Shown: positions 1 through 11,052 of the stretch, one piece after another
Position numbering within the stretch: the stretch's first letter is position 1
Layout: each line of letters opens with the position of its first letter
Assembly: GCA_963921195.1 (NCBI GenBank)
Contig: OY992540.1
Coordinates: forward strand, 171,647,923-171,711,922
Origin: Pegoplata infirma
Taxonomy: Eukaryota; Arthropoda; Insecta; Diptera; Anthomyiidae
Length of the DNA stretch: 64,000 nucleotides
Reading direction: 5' to 3'
Notes under the pieces: generated by a model
What the model saw: only the letters and a program-made list of their open reading frames with translations
What the model was told of the DNA's origin: nothing
Databases searched by the model: none
Program-made: the position numbers and the translations under genes

Positions 1-1729
1 CGATATTAAAACACACACAGCCCCCTTCCAACCTAGAACAAATATCTGCCTATCCGAAACAGGAGATACTTTATTGCAGGAAGACGATATACTGAAAAGA
101 TGGCAGGAATACTTTTGTAATCTGCTAAATAACGACCAAAGCATAGAAGCCGATCCTTGGCCTCAAGTGCATACAGTAGAAAATTATACGACAACACCCA
201 ATTTTATGGAAATAAAAGATGCAATACAAAAACTTAAATCTTGTAAAGCCAGCGGAGATGACTCCATTACAGCGGAGCTGATTAAATTCGGAGGGGAAGA
301 CCTGCATCTTAAATTGTACAATTTAATTACAAATATATGGGAAAGTGAGACTATCCCAACGGAATGGCTGGGTAGCTTAATATTTCCAGTGCATAAGAAA
401 GGCGATAAAAGAAACTGTACTAATTACAGGGGAATTTCTTTATTAAACGTTGCGTATAAAATATTTACAAATGTTCTATATGAACGACTGAACGTTGTCG
501 CTGAGGAGATAATAGGTGATTATCAATGTGGTTTCCGAAAGGGCAAATCTACGACTGACCAGTGTTTTGCATTGAGTCAGATATTTGAGAAGTGTCAAGA
601 ACGTGGACATGATGTGTATTGTCTTTTTATTGATTTCAAGCAGGCGTTTGACTCCGTGAAAAGAGAGCGGATAAATGATGTATTTTTTAGATTAGGGATT
701 CCGGCAAAGCTAATAAGACTAATATCTGCAACATTAGAACAAACAAAAGCGAAAATTTTAATTCAAGGTAAACTCTCGAATGAATTTGAAATAAAATCAG
801 GAGTGAAACAAGGTGATGCTCTCTCAACACTTATATTTAATTTAATGTTACACTTCGCAATAAGAGAAGTTGATCAAGGAGGAACAATATTCCAAAAATC
901 AACACAAATTTGTGCATATGCTGATGACATTGCCATTGTTGCACGCGATCCAAGAAGGCTTACAGAAACTTTTTTGCGACTAAACGAGCTTACTAGTAAC
1001 ATTGGACTTTACGTTAATGTTGATAAGACAAAATATTTTATCAAATCTAAAAGCAGCAGAAACGTCAACAATCTTTGTATAGGAGAATACTGTTTTGAAC
1101 GTGTAAACCAATTTAAATACCTAGGTGTTACCTTTTCCAGCACTGAGGATTCTTCATACGCCATAAAAGAACGAATCACCTCTGCCTATAAATGTTTTTA
1201 TGCCCACAGCAAGCTCTTCAAATCTAAACTCCTAACAAGAAGTACAAAATTAAGAATATATAAAACAATTGTGAGACCAGTGTTAACATACGGCTGTGAG
1301 GTATGGAGTCTCAAAATAAATGACTGCAGACTGTTACAATGCTTTGAACGGAAAATCTTTAGAAAAATTTTTGGCCCTGTAAAAAATGATGATGGCACTT
1401 ACAGAATAAGATGGAACGACGAACTTGAAGGTCTAGCTGGCCATAAGACTATAGTAAGACACATAAAAGCGCAGCGTTTGAGATGGTTTGGACATGTTAT
1501 CCGCATGCCAACAGATGCCCTTAATAGAAAACTGCTTATGGCAGATGAACATGGTACAAGAACACGTGGCAGGCCAAGAAAAAGATGGATAGAAGGGGTT
1601 CTGAAAGATCTCAATGTTTTAAGAATCCAAAACTATGAAACATTGGCAAAAGATCGTGTTGCTTGGAGGCGAATCGTAGAAGAAGCTTTGGCCCACACCG
1701 GGCTGTGATGCTAATAATGATGATGATGA
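1..1729 (+). mobile_element. RTE-like LINE, 3' portion
   Basis: The coding frame is followed by only about 20 nt of 3' sequence made of ATG/ATA trinucleotides (1709-1729). A very short 3' UTR with a simple-repeat tail instead of poly(A) is usual for RTE elements. The flank that follows (TTTTTGCAAGACTTAATCG) also occurs near 3939, so the element sits inside another repeat. The 5' end is outside the window. Confidence 0.7.
2..1708 (+). CDS. Non-LTR retrotransposon reverse transcriptase, RTE-like, 5' partial
   Basis: The frame is open from the window edge to a TGA at 1706-1708, so the N-terminal part (an apurinic endonuclease in RTE elements) lies outside; no genuine start is visible, as the first in-window start-like codon at 74 is only TTG. 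About 550 residues show the reverse transcriptase: NYRGISLLN near 420-446, a FIDFKQAFDS block near 630-655, GVKQGDALS near 803-829 and the catalytic YADD at 917-928. The C-terminal part carries LRWFGHVIRM followed by RGRPRKRW and a WRR..EEA end, a tail I associate with RTE-type endonuclease-reverse transcriptases. No stop or frameshift is seen in this part, so it may be a recent copy. The protein would copy its own RNA onto nicked chromosomal DNA. RTE assignment is by recognition; another Jockey-group clade is the alternative. Confidence 0.85.
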   Translation, partial: DIKTHTAPFQPRTNICLSETGDTLLQEDDILKRWQEYFCNLLNNDQSIEADPWPQVHTVENYTTTPNFMEIKDAIQKLKSCKASGDDSITAELIKFGGEDLHLKLYNLITNIWESETIPTEWLGSLIFPVHKKGDKRNCTNYRGISLLNVAYKIFTNVLYERLNVVAEEIIGDYQCGFRKGKSTTDQCFALSQIFEKCQERGHDVYCLFIDFKQAFDSVKRERINDVFFRLGIPAKLIRLISATLEQTKAKILIQGKLSNEFEIKSGVKQGDALSTLIFNLMLHFAIREVDQGGTIFQKSTQICAYADDIAIVARDPRRLTETFLRLNELTSNIGLYVNVDKTKYFIKSKSSRNVNNLCIGEYCFERVNQFKYLGVTFSSTEDSSYAIKERITSAYKCFYAHSKLFKSKLLTRSTKLRIYKTIVRPVLTYGCEVWSLKINDCRLLQCFERKIFRKIFGPVKNDDGTYRIRWNDELEGLAGHKTIVRHIKAQRLRWFGHVIRMPTDALNRKLLMADEHGTRTRGRPRKRWIEGVLKDLNVLRIQNYETLAKDRVAWRRIVEEALAHTGL

Positions 1730-2264
1730 ATTTTTGCAAGACTTAATCGCAGGGGTGAAATATGACAATTTCGATTTGGTATCAAAAATTATTTTAAATT
1801 GTACTTTTTTGAGAACCTTAATGTACTTTTTTTATTTTATTAAAACAACAAAAGAATAGTAATTATAAACTAAATTACAAAAAAAAATAATAATTTTCTT
1901 AAAAATTATGCTATGAGAATATCATGGTTTTAATTAGTAAAGAAAATAATGACCTCGAGCCAGAATAAACATCCTCAAAATATAATATTTTAAAGGTCGA
2001 ATAAAACAATTTTTATTTTTTAATAAAAATTAATCAGAAAATAAAGGAAACAATTACAAAAAAACTTATGAATGTATTTTAAAAATACAAAATAAAAAAT
2101 TAGATTTGACATTTGTTTCGGGGAAAAAATAAATAAAACACGCCTCGGCCGAACCAACTTTTACCTTAAGTGCCGAACACTGTTAATGTCTTTCTTGAAT
2201 ATGAATCTCGAGTGCCCACTAGGAAAGCTCGTTTTTGGGCATTTCTCTCTGATCAAATTCTAAT
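1730..2264. repeat. AT-rich dispersed repeat, no gene
   Basis: No convincing coding region. The stretch near 1905-2000 (GAGAATATCATGG, CCTCGAGCCAGAATAAAC) recurs with small changes near 29660-29740 and 35660-35740, so it is a fragment of the repeat that also lies inside the tandem duplication. The 2215-2265 part resembles the reverse complement of 8090-8130. Confidence 0.5.
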
Positions 2265-2700
2265 ACCCGCCAAAAGTGTCGGTCCCCTAAGTAACTCACA
2301 TGTAAAATATCACTCCTATCAGAGTTTATCTTCTGTCTCTACTTTGAGCCTCAAAATTGGGATTTTTGAAAAAAGGGGTTAAAAAAAAATGAAAAATGAC
2401 ATTTTTTTTATTAAAATAATAAAAAAAATATTTTTGTATTTTTTCTTTCTGAATTCATTTAGAACACCATGGAGAAGAAAAATGTGAAATATGGCGGATA
2501 TCCGTAGGTCCACTTTTCGGGAATCGCGGAGGGAAGTTAGCGGATTTCAAGGAAATGTTTTATCAATAACTTGAATTAATAAAATCTTATAAATTTAATT
2601 TTTGGGCAAATTAACGGTTTTTTGGTGTCGTGGCATTCTAATAATTTAATAACTTTAAGTCTGTCAAGAAATCTTACCAATCCAGGACGTCCTTAACTTA
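2265..2700. repeat. Left arm of large imperfect inverted repeat
   Basis: This arm matches the reverse complement of 4040-4470 continued by 5033-5200. Landmarks are AGAACACCATGGAGAAG at 2461 against CTTCTCCAAGGTGTTCTTAA near 4250, and GGTGTCGTGGCATTCTAAT near 2626 against ATAGAATGCCACGACACC near 4080. The right arm is split by a TA-flanked MITE, so that MITE arrived later. The spacer holds a SINE and a TIR element. Confidence 0.7.
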
Positions 2701-2769
2701 CATTGGCTGGGGGTCAAAAACGACGCCCGCAGAGAATTTGAAGTTTAGAGCTTAAATTTTGTACTATAA

Positions 2770-2983
2770 TAATAATAATAGTTTTGATCACATGATCAAT
2801 TATTTTTATTTATTCTTTCTATTTATTTACAACTCATTTTTAATAAATTTAACCTAACCGAGAACTGGTAACAATGACCGTCGTCTCGTTGTAGCGAAAA
2901 AAACCAAGGGTTCTGGTGGGAATCGAACCCACGACCCCCACGTTGCAAGGCTAGCACGCTACCAACTAGCCTACGGGGGCCCC
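2770..2983 (-). mobile_element. tRNA-derived SINE, full length
   Basis: On the minus strand it starts with a tRNA-like head carrying A-box-like TAGGCTAGTTGG and B-box GGTTCGATTCC of an RNA polymerase III promoter, then a body (CGCTACAACGAGACGACGG, CCAGTTCTCGGTTAGG) and an AT-rich tail ending in TAT/TAA repeats. A 16-bp target duplication AAATTTTGTACTATAA flanks it exactly (2754-2769 and 2984-2999), as expected for LINE-driven insertion. The acceptor ends do not pair, so it is not a working tRNA gene. Two further copies lie at 30504-30698 and 56531-56679. Confidence 0.85.
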
Positions 2984-3194
2984 AAATTTTGTACTATAAA
3001 CAAGTATAAAACGGATTTTGTGTTTTGTACACAAACTTTTATTTTGTATTAATATATTATCTTTAAAAAATTCTTGGTAGGGGTCAAAAATGACCCATTC
3101 AATAAAAAATATATATTTTTTTATAGAAAATTAATTTGTGGCAATCTATTAGATAACTTTGAATCAGCCCTAAAATCTTACCTATTTAAGATAT

Positions 3195-3927
3195 CCCAGC
3201 AAAACTTTGGTAATGGGTAGTGATTATATAACACATTACCAGGTAATGCATATAACTTATTTGTAGCATTATTTTATGATGTCTTACTAAACATTTGTTC
3301 CACAACGTATTGTTTTCAAGTGAAAAATAGTGCATTACTAATAATTTGCTACGTAATGCATGATTATTGGAAAAAATGTATTTCATATTTGTTATTTCTA
3401 AACATTAAATCATGGATGACTTATATTTGGTTACATTATGTATTATTTGAAAGTTTGAAATAATGTATTATTTATAATTGGATTCATAATGCATTACAAT
3501 AACATAAAAAATAATTATTTTATAAAAAATTGCATAAATTTAAACTAGAGATGGGCTCACGACAGGAAATTTCTAACGACGCACATTCACGAGCATATTT
3601 TATCTACTTACACTCACTTACAATCACGTGAGTAAATTTAATACAAAATTACTTTTTCACTACTCGTAACACCTTATATATTATCTTCTGGTATGCTATA
3701 TTATTTCATTTCTCGTAACCTATAAAATATCATATATTTTACACCTTACTCGCATTCTTCGTTATAAATTTATGACTTATTTTATACCTTACTGGTATTC
3801 TTTGTGATAATGTGGATGCATTACTTTGAGTCTCATCGCCTGTTAAAATCATCCATGCTGCAATGTATAAAATAAGAGATCCTATACCTTATTTTATACC
3901 TTATTTGGTAATCTAAGTTTTGCTGGG
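3195..3927. mobile_element. CCCAGCAAAA-type TIR element, copy 1
   Basis: Ends are CCCAGCAAAACTTTGGTAAT and its inverted partner ATCTAAGTTTTGCTGGG; a 2-bp duplication AT flanks it (3193-3194, 3928-3929). The interior is AT-rich with many TAATG/CATTA words that can pair. No transposase frame is present, so it is non-autonomous. The superfamily is not clear: a 2-bp duplication fits ISL2EU-like or some CACTA-like elements. A fragment resembling the GTGAGT/CTCAC-rich hAT is nested from about 3546. Confidence 0.7.
3546..3660. mobile_element. Fragment of CTCAC-rich hAT-like element
   Basis: It begins TAGAGATGGGCTCACGACAG and continues with CACTCAC words and AATCACGTGAGTAAATTTAA, matching the left part of the complete copy at 18863-19439. 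The right part is not recognisable. Confidence 0.5.
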
Positions 3928-4039
3928 ATGTTAATAATTTTTGCAAGACTTAATCGACACTTGTTTCGAAATTTATCAGATTTCATTGTCAACATATTTT
4001 TTACTGAATGTGTAAATTATGGCCCTTACCAAGAAGGGC

Positions 4040-5200
4040 TAAAAATCGGTAAGATTTCTTGACAGACTTACAGTTATCTAATAGAATGCCACGACACCAA
4101 AAAAACGTTAATTTGCACAAGAATGTAATTTATAAGATTTTATTAAGCCAAATTATTGATAAAACCAACATTTCCTTGAAATCCTATAACTTCCCCCGCA
4201 ATTGCCGAAAAGTGGCCCGACGGATATTCGCCATGTTTTACATTTTTCTTCTCCAAGGTGTTCTTAATGAATTCAGAAAAAAATACATATTTTAAATTTT
4301 TTTAAATAAAATTTTGAAATTTTGAAAAAATGTGTTTTGAGATCTCACCGAAAATCATGTAATTTGTTTGGTATTAAGTTTGAACGGTTTAATGATACCA
4401 TAAAATCTTTTAATTTCATATTTGATTATTTACGATTAAATATTATACAAAAATAATTTTTAATTAATTTTACACTTAAAAAAAATTGTAAAATTACAAG
4501 AAAAACTTGTAACTTTTTTTTTTTTTTTTGCTACCTCCTATTTGACAAAAATTCCTATTAATTTTACAAGCCTTTTACCAATAATTTTGTAATTATACAA
4601 GGTTTTTACCAATAAAATTGTAAATTTACAAATTTTTTGACACGATAAAATTTACAAGGAGGTTTCGTAACAAGAAAAAGTTGTAACTTTTTTTTTTGCT
4701 ACCTCCTATTTTACAAGAATTCCTAGTAATTTTACAAGTTTTTTACTAATAATTTTGTAATTTTAGAAGATTTTTACTAATAAAATTGTAAATTTGCTGT
4801 TTTTTGGCGCAATAAAAATTACAGGGGATTCTCGTGAATTTACTAGATTTTTTTTTTGTAAAATTATCTTGGAAATTTATAGAATTACAAAAAAAAAATG
4901 TAAAATTACAAAAAAAATTTAAATTTCGATCCAAATTTGTTTGTTAAAAAACAAGGAAAACTGTCAAATATTGGTAAAATGGGATTACGAGACTTTTCCT
5001 TGTAATTTTACAAGGTTTTTGTTTTGTGTGTAATAAAAAACTTTTAGTTATTTATTTTTATTTTTTGAAAGCCATGTTTCAAAAATTCCAATATTGACTC
5101 TGAAAGTGGGGACAGAAGTTAAACTCCGATCGGAGTGATATTTTGCATGTTAGTTACCCTTAGGTAACCGGCACTTTTGTGTGAGTATTTGAGTTTTATC
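4040..5200. repeat. Right arm of large inverted repeat, split by a MITE
   Basis: Bases 4040-4470 and 5033-5200 together are the inverted counterpart of 2265-2700. The interruption at 4471-5032 coincides exactly with a TA-flanked MITE. The small open frame at 4059-4295 lies inside this repeat arm and is not supported as a gene. Confidence 0.7.
4473..5030. mobile_element. TA-flanked palindromic MITE (CACTCAAA family)
   Basis: Termini are CACTTAAAAAA and the inverted CAAAACACAC-like end; both sides share the inner word TTGTAAAATTACAAG, and TA flanks the element (4471-4472, 5031-5032). The interior repeats TTTACAA/TTGTAAA words and CTACCTCCTATTT. The motif TGGGATTACGAGACTTTT near the right end ties it to the copies at 12503, 14196 and 23513. 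The TA target suggests a Tc1/mariner-type mover acting in trans. Non-coding. Confidence 0.75.
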
Positions 5201-5204
5201 TGAC

Positions 5205-8115
5205 AAGGGAAGTATCTCAACCCTTATGAACCGATTTGCCTGAAACTTAAAATATATATCAAAGAGACAATTCTAAGGTTGGGATGTCTCGGCTTATCGG
5301 CCATATCGGGGATTTAGGGGTTCAAAACATGCAGGCGCGGATCCAGCACTTGAGTTTGGGGGGGGGAAAATTTTTTTTTATTCAAAATTTTTTTTTTTTC
5401 ACTCAAATTTTTTTTTTTTTTTTTTTGTAGGGAACCTTAGGTTGGATTTGAATCATTAGTTAAGGGTTTTTTAATGTTTTCCTCTTGTTTATTATGATTT
5501 TTTCTGTGGAAATATTTCTAATTTTTAAAAATATATTCCCGTAAAAAAGATTTTACAATTTAGGAAAATTAAAAAAACGTCTCCTCAAAAAGTTCTCAGC
5601 AAAAGACCCAGATTCTCAAAAAAAATGTTCATTAGATAATATATTATATCAGATTTGCGACATATTTAATTCAAAAAAACTTTCATGATTTTAAAATTTT
5701 TTAGAGTCATTTGCTTAAAGAAAAAGTTTATGAATCTGGGACATTATCCCTATAGACAAATTTTGAGGTTCTGAGCAATTTTACTACAGAAAAGTTTTAT
5801 TTTTTTATTCAAAATTTTTCATATTCAGATACACATAGAAAATGTTCAGAAAAAATTTTCCCACCAAAAAATTCCTATTTTAGAAGAAAAAATTTCGATT
5901 AGATTTAGTGACTTTTTTCACCATAGAAAACTTCTAAGGTTCTGAAATATGTTTTTCTATTCTATTTTTCCACCGAAACGTTATTTCTTCACCAAAATTT
6001 GTAGGTTTTGAAAAACTAAAATCAGAAAGTACCCGAGATAAGAAAAATTCAATACATTAGAGCCTTTAAAAAGTTTTTGAGTCAATTTCCTAGATTATGA
6101 GAAAGTTTTCTAAAGAAAAAGTAAAGGTGAGAAACTTTTCCTTAGAAAAAGTCTAAGATTCTCAACATTTTCTAAGACATATTTTTTATTAAAAAGTCTG
6201 AGAATCGAAGAAATTTTTCACACAAAAAAAGATTTTGAAACATTTTTCCTACAGAACAGACCTCAGCTTCCGAGACATTTTTCCTATAGAAGGAGTCTCA
6301 GATTTTGAGTCTCAGACATTGTCCGACAGAAATAGATTCTGAGACATTTTTCAAATGGAAAAAAATCTCAGGATTTAAGATATTTTCTTAGATTCTGGGA
6401 CATTTTCCTAAAATCTCAGATTCTAGGTTTTTTTCTGTATAAAAGGTCTCATATTCTGAGTCTCAGATTATAGAAAATTTTTTCTATAAAAACTCACAAA
6501 TTCTGAGGTATGTATTTTTCCTATCGAAAAAGTCTGAGATTTTTTATCTTAGCCAAAGATTTAAGCTTTTATTATTAAAAAGTCTTAGATTCTGAGACAT
6601 ATTTCAAGTAGAAATAATTTTAGATTCTGAGATATTAACTCAGTGTCTGAGACATTTGTCCTAAAGAAAAAGTCTTTGATTCTGTGATATTTTTAAATAA
6701 AAAATCTAAGATTCCGAAACATTTTTCCTATTAAAAAGTCCCAGATTCTGCGTAATTTGGCTATAGAAAAAGTCTTAGATTCTAATAAATTTTTTCTATA
6801 CAAAAATTCTCAAGTTTTCCATTAAGAGAATTTTCTTGATTTTCCAAAAAAGTTTAAAGATTCCGAGACTTTTTTTCCTATTAGGATTCAAAAACATTCT
6901 TCCTATAGAAAAATTTAGAGATTCTTGAGCATTTTTAATAGAAAAAATGTTCATATAATTTCATTTACTTTTTACTCATCTTCTCAGATTTTTTCGAAAG
7001 AAGAATTATCAGATTTTCTCTATAGAAAATTCTCATATTTTTTCTAAAGAAAAATTCTCAGACTTTTCCAATAAAAAAATTCTCTGATATTCTCCTTTAG
7101 AAAAATTGTTAGATTTTTCGTATTAAAATTCTCTTCCTGTACAAAAATTCGCAGATTTTTTCCTACAGAAAAATTTCTAAATTTTTCGTCTAGAAAAATT
7201 CCCAAATTTTTCGTCTACAAAAATTATCGTATTTTTTCTAAACAAAATTTTAAATATTTCGAGATTTTCCGAAAAAAATTCTAATGTTTTTCCTATAGAA
7301 AAATTTTCAGTTATTTCTGTAGGAAAATTCTCAATTTTTTTATAATGAAAAATTCTCAAATTTTTCCTATAAAAAAATTCTCAAATATTTTCATATAGAA
7401 AAATCTAACATTTGAGACATTTCTCTTTAAGAAAAATTTTTCATCAAAAAAATTTTGAGATTATTTTCTTTTGCCTTTTTCCTCTCCATTTTTCTTCTTT
7501 CCTTTTTTCCTTTCTTTTCTTTTCCCCTCTTTTCTTTTCTTTTCTTTTCTTTCCTTTCTTTTTTTCCTTTTTTTTTCTTTTTTTCTTCTTTCGAATTCGG
7601 TTTGGGGGGGGAAATTTCCTTTTTTCCCCCCCCGTGGATCCGCGCCTGAAAACATGGGTCAAAAAATGGCGAAAAAATCGTTTTTTGAATTTTTCAGCCA
7701 TTTCTTTTTAAGAAACTATATGATGTTTTCATATGAGAAGAAAGGTTTTTTTAATGCCTATCCAATGGTGGCATAAACTTGTTGAAATTCGGCTTCTTTA
7801 AATATTTTTTTCAGTAAAATTTGTAAATTTTTAAACCTACGATATCCATATCGATAAGAAATAATCTTTAATAAATTTAAGTCGACCCGTATTTTTGCCC
7901 TTGATGATATTCTTGTTAGTTCGGAAGTTATCAAAATTTTCCCGAAGGTCCACATGGTTTCATAAGGGGACAACGACATTTTTAAACACCGATATGGCCA
8001 ATAAGCCGAGACACCCCAACCTTAAAATCGTCTCTTTAATATATATTTTAAGTTTCACGCAAATCGGTTCATAAGGGTTGAGATACTTCCCTTGTGAGAG
8101 AATTGCCCAAAAACG
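5205..8115. repeat. Inverted flanks around the 5332-7648 element
   Basis: Bases 5205-5320 (CTCAACCCTTATGAACCGAT, GATGTCTCGGCTTATCGGCC) recur inverted at about 7985-8100 (GGCCAATAAGCCGAGACACC, GGTTCATAAGGGTTGAGATA). A related copy lies at 58875-59120. The hAT element inserted into this unit; removing it and one octamer joins GGTTCAAAACATG to GGTCAAAAAATGG. Confidence 0.65.
5332..7648. mobile_element. hAT-like non-autonomous element with degenerate internal repeats
   Basis: Terminal inverted repeats CAGGCGCGGATCCA and TGGATCCGCGCCTG, each followed inward by a run of eight or nine G (or C), are flanked by a perfect 8-bp duplication AAAACATG (5324-5331, 7649-7656). The 2.3 kb interior has no transposase; from about 5580 to 7440 it consists of loosely repeated AGATTCTGAGACATTTTTCC and TATAGAAAAA words. 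A polypyrimidine tract at 7480-7590 gives artificial Phe- or Lys-rich open frames on both strands. The 8-bp duplication and CAG...CTG ends fit hAT. Confidence 0.75.
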
Positions 8116-8160
8116 AGCCAATTTCCAAAGTGTACAATTCCCCAAAGCATTTTATAGTAA

Positions 8161-9005
8161 AATTAATTTCGCGTAAAGTCTTTAACAGCGAAGGCAAATG
8201 AATAAACCTATTTAATGGTAGGCAGCTGTCAATAACAGTTTAAATTGCACTAAATACAGGGAATTAAAAATAAATTGAAAACTGTACGTTCAAACAATCA
8301 ATATTGAATGTCGTGTTTATAAATGAACAACTGAAGAAGAAGAAGAAAAAAAACCCATCCAAACAGTCAACCATCCATCCATCCAGCCGATTCATCCAAT
8401 CAACCAGCCAGCCCATTATTACCAAGTTAGAAACTCACTCAAAATGAAATTGAGACAATAAAAATGGTAAATATGTACAACATGTCCCTCGTTTTTTTAT
8501 TTTTGTTCTTGTTTGTTTTTTTATACGAGTAATATTTATTTTGTTTAAAATTTCATTATTTTCATATTGTACCTAATAATCGTGCAATATTGTTGATGTT
8601 GCTGCTATTGCCATTGCTGCCGTTTTAAGACAACAATATTATACACTCGCATTTAGACTAAAACCTTCCAACACCAACAACAGCAACAATACAAAATACT
8701 TTAAACCAACAAAAAACAAAAATGGTTTTAATTTAAAACCATAAATTCATATCACGATGTGGCGTCATGTCTCTAGTGGTTTCAAAATCTGTGCAAATTC
8801 TCATATTAATGCCATTTTTATGCCATGTTATACAAACATTTGTGTCTGTGTAAGTGCTGTCCATATGTGAGTGTGTGTAAATCTAGTACGGATGTGTTAC
8901 AGTGTATGTGTGTGGTATATCATTTGCAAATACTATTCGTATATTTTATATTACATATGGGTATTTAAGTAGAAAACAGTAAATTTGCAAGGAAAGATTT
9001 TCAAA
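8161..9005. other. Non-coding, no element recognised
   Basis: No frame of note and no clear repeat boundary. It contains short microsatellites (GAA near 8335, CCAT near 8370), CAACA/GTTGCTG words near 8590-8690 and TGTGTG words near 8840-8920. Composition is less extreme than the neighbours; it may be low-copy sequence, but nothing shows a function. Confidence 0.4.
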
Positions 9006-10148
9006 ATGTTAATGTTAATGTTAATGTTAATGTTAATGTTAATGTTAATGTTAATGTTAATGTTAATGTTAATGTTAATGTTAATGTTAATGTTAATGTT
9101 AATGTTAATGTTAATGTTAATGTTAATGTTAATGTTAATGTTAATGTTAATGTTAATGTTAATGTTAATGTTAATGTTAATGTTAATGTTAATGTTAATG
9201 TTAATGTTAATGTTAATGTTAATGTTAATGTTAATGTTAATGTTAATGTTAATGTTAATGTTAATGTTAATGTTAATGTTAATGTTAATGTTAATGTTAA
9301 TGTTAATGTTAATGTTAATGTTAATGTTAATGTTAATGTTAATGTTAATGTTAATGTTAATGTTAATGTTAATGTTAATGTTAATGTTAATGTTAATGTT
9401 AATGTTAATGTTAATGTTAATGTTAATGTTAATGTTAATGTTAATGTTAATGTTAATGTTAATGTTAATGTTAATGTTAATGTTAATGTTAATGTTAATG
9501 TTAATGTTAATGTTAATGTTAATGTTAATGTTAATGTTAATGTTAATGTTAATGTTAATGTTAATGTTAATGTTAATGTTAATGTTAATGTTAATGTTAA
9601 TGTTAATGTTAATGTTAATGTTAATGTTAATGTTAATGTTAATGTTAATGTTAATGTTAATGTTAATGTTAATGTTAATGTTAATGTTAATATTAATGTT
9701 AATGTTAATGTTAATGTTAATGTTAATGTTAATGTTAATGTTAATGTTAATGTTAATGTTAATGTTAATGTTAATGTTAATGTTAATGTTAATGTTAATG
9801 TTAATGTTAATGTTAATGTTAATGTTAATGTTAATGTTAATGTTAATGTTAATGTTAATGTTAATGTTAATGTTAATGTTAATGTTAATGTTAATGTTAA
9901 TGTTAATGTTAATGTTAATGTTAATGTTAATGTTAATGTTAATGTTAATGTTAATGTTAATGTTAATGTTAATGTTAATGTTAATGTTAATGTTAATGTT
10001 AATGTTAATGTTAATGTTAATGTTAATGTTAATGTTAATGTTAATGTTAATGTTAATGTTAATGTTAATGTTAATGTTAATGTTAATGTTAATGTTAATG
10101 TTAATGTTAATGTTAATGTTAATGTTAATGTTAACGTTAATGTTAATG
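9006..10148. repeat. TTAATG hexamer satellite, about 190 copies
   Basis: An uninterrupted array of TTAATG keeps one phase across its whole 1.14 kb, with no insertion or deletion and only two substitutions seen (G to A at 9692, T to C at 10135). Because the unit is 6 bp, one frame reads endlessly as Met-Leu; that 456-codon frame (8985-10355) is an artefact of the repeat. The hexamer is not an insect telomere repeat. Confidence 0.97.
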
Positions 10149-10223
10149 GCTAAAGGGATATCTCCCTTGTGTAACCATCTGATCTTCAGGGAAAATTCCT
10201 ATTTAGGTGGTGTAAATTTGAGA

Positions 10224-10575
10224 TGGGCACGTGGGTGTCTTTTGACTCACACACACTCACACTTACGACAGGAATTTTCCAATCACGCACACAAAATTTT
10301 ATCAAATTCTACAATTTGTTTTTGCTTTTTTCAGAACGAAATTGAAAGATTATAAAAATTGTACAATTTTTGTTTGCTTTTTCAGGATAAAGGAAATAAT
10401 AAGAGAAAATAAATCACGGAAACTCACGAAAAAAATCGACTCACGTACACTTACTTACGCAAAAATCTTACTCAATTTTTCCCCCTCTGAAATTCACTCA
10501 AAATCACGTTAGTAAAATTGAGTTTCTATCACACTCACTCGTGATCACGCGTTAATCAGGCACTTATCTGTTCAT
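10224..10575. mobile_element. Degenerate CTCAC-rich hAT-like element
   Basis: AGATGGGCACGTGGG at the left, runs of ACTCACACACACTCAC, ACGACAGGAATTTTCC and a right part with GTGATCACGCGTTAATCA parallel the intact copy at 18863-19439. No clear duplication flanks it and both termini are eroded. Confidence 0.6.
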
Positions 10576-11052
10576 GTGAGAGAGAGCGTAATTTGTTAGC
10601 TTTTTTCGCTTATCTCTCTTAACTTACTAGGAGGCACCCTCCGAATGTACTGAAATTTTTATATGGCAAAGAGAAGTGCAAAATAAGATCTCACATTTAG
10701 CGGGTCAAAGGGGAGGGGGAAGAAACGGGATTTTTTCGTTTTTTGAAGATTTTTCACATTTCTTTAAAAGAAACTATATGAACTTTTTATATAGATCGAA
10801 AGGTTTTTTGAAGGCCTATTCGGATTTTCCCACATTTTTTTCATAAGGTGGCAACCATTTTTAAATTAGAGATTGGGCAGCTAAAAAAAACAGGTAGGTC
10901 TTATTTTTCTCCCTTCATTCCCATATGCAAGTTTAGAGACAATCGTTGGGGGTACCTCTGAAAGACCACCCTTGTTAGTCACGCTTCATAGAACCTAAAA
11001 GGTCTTACGTGTTACCAAACATGCAAAACTTTTCGACACATTGAGTAAACTA
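10576..11052. repeat. Fragment of the 7650-8160 repeat family
   Basis: TTTAAAAGAAACTATATGAA and GAAAGGTTTTTTGAAGGCCT near 10760-10825 match the stretch near 7705-7765. No coding frame. The same unit seems to resume at 11886-12029, after the MITE that split it. Confidence 0.5.

Noticed and set aside
2909..2983. Possible tRNA gene
   Set aside because: A and B boxes are present, but acceptor ends do not pair and the unit recurs as a SINE with a target duplication.
7412..7776. Phe/Ser-rich and Lys/Glu-rich frames on both strands
   Set aside because: They translate a polypyrimidine tract inside the 5332-7648 element.
9006..10148. CRISPR-like or telomeric array
   Set aside because: No spacers; the unit is not a known telomere repeat and the context is eukaryotic.
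8985..10355. 456-codon open frame reading (Met-Leu)n
   Set aside because: It is the TTAATG hexamer read in frame; no codon bias, domain or signal.
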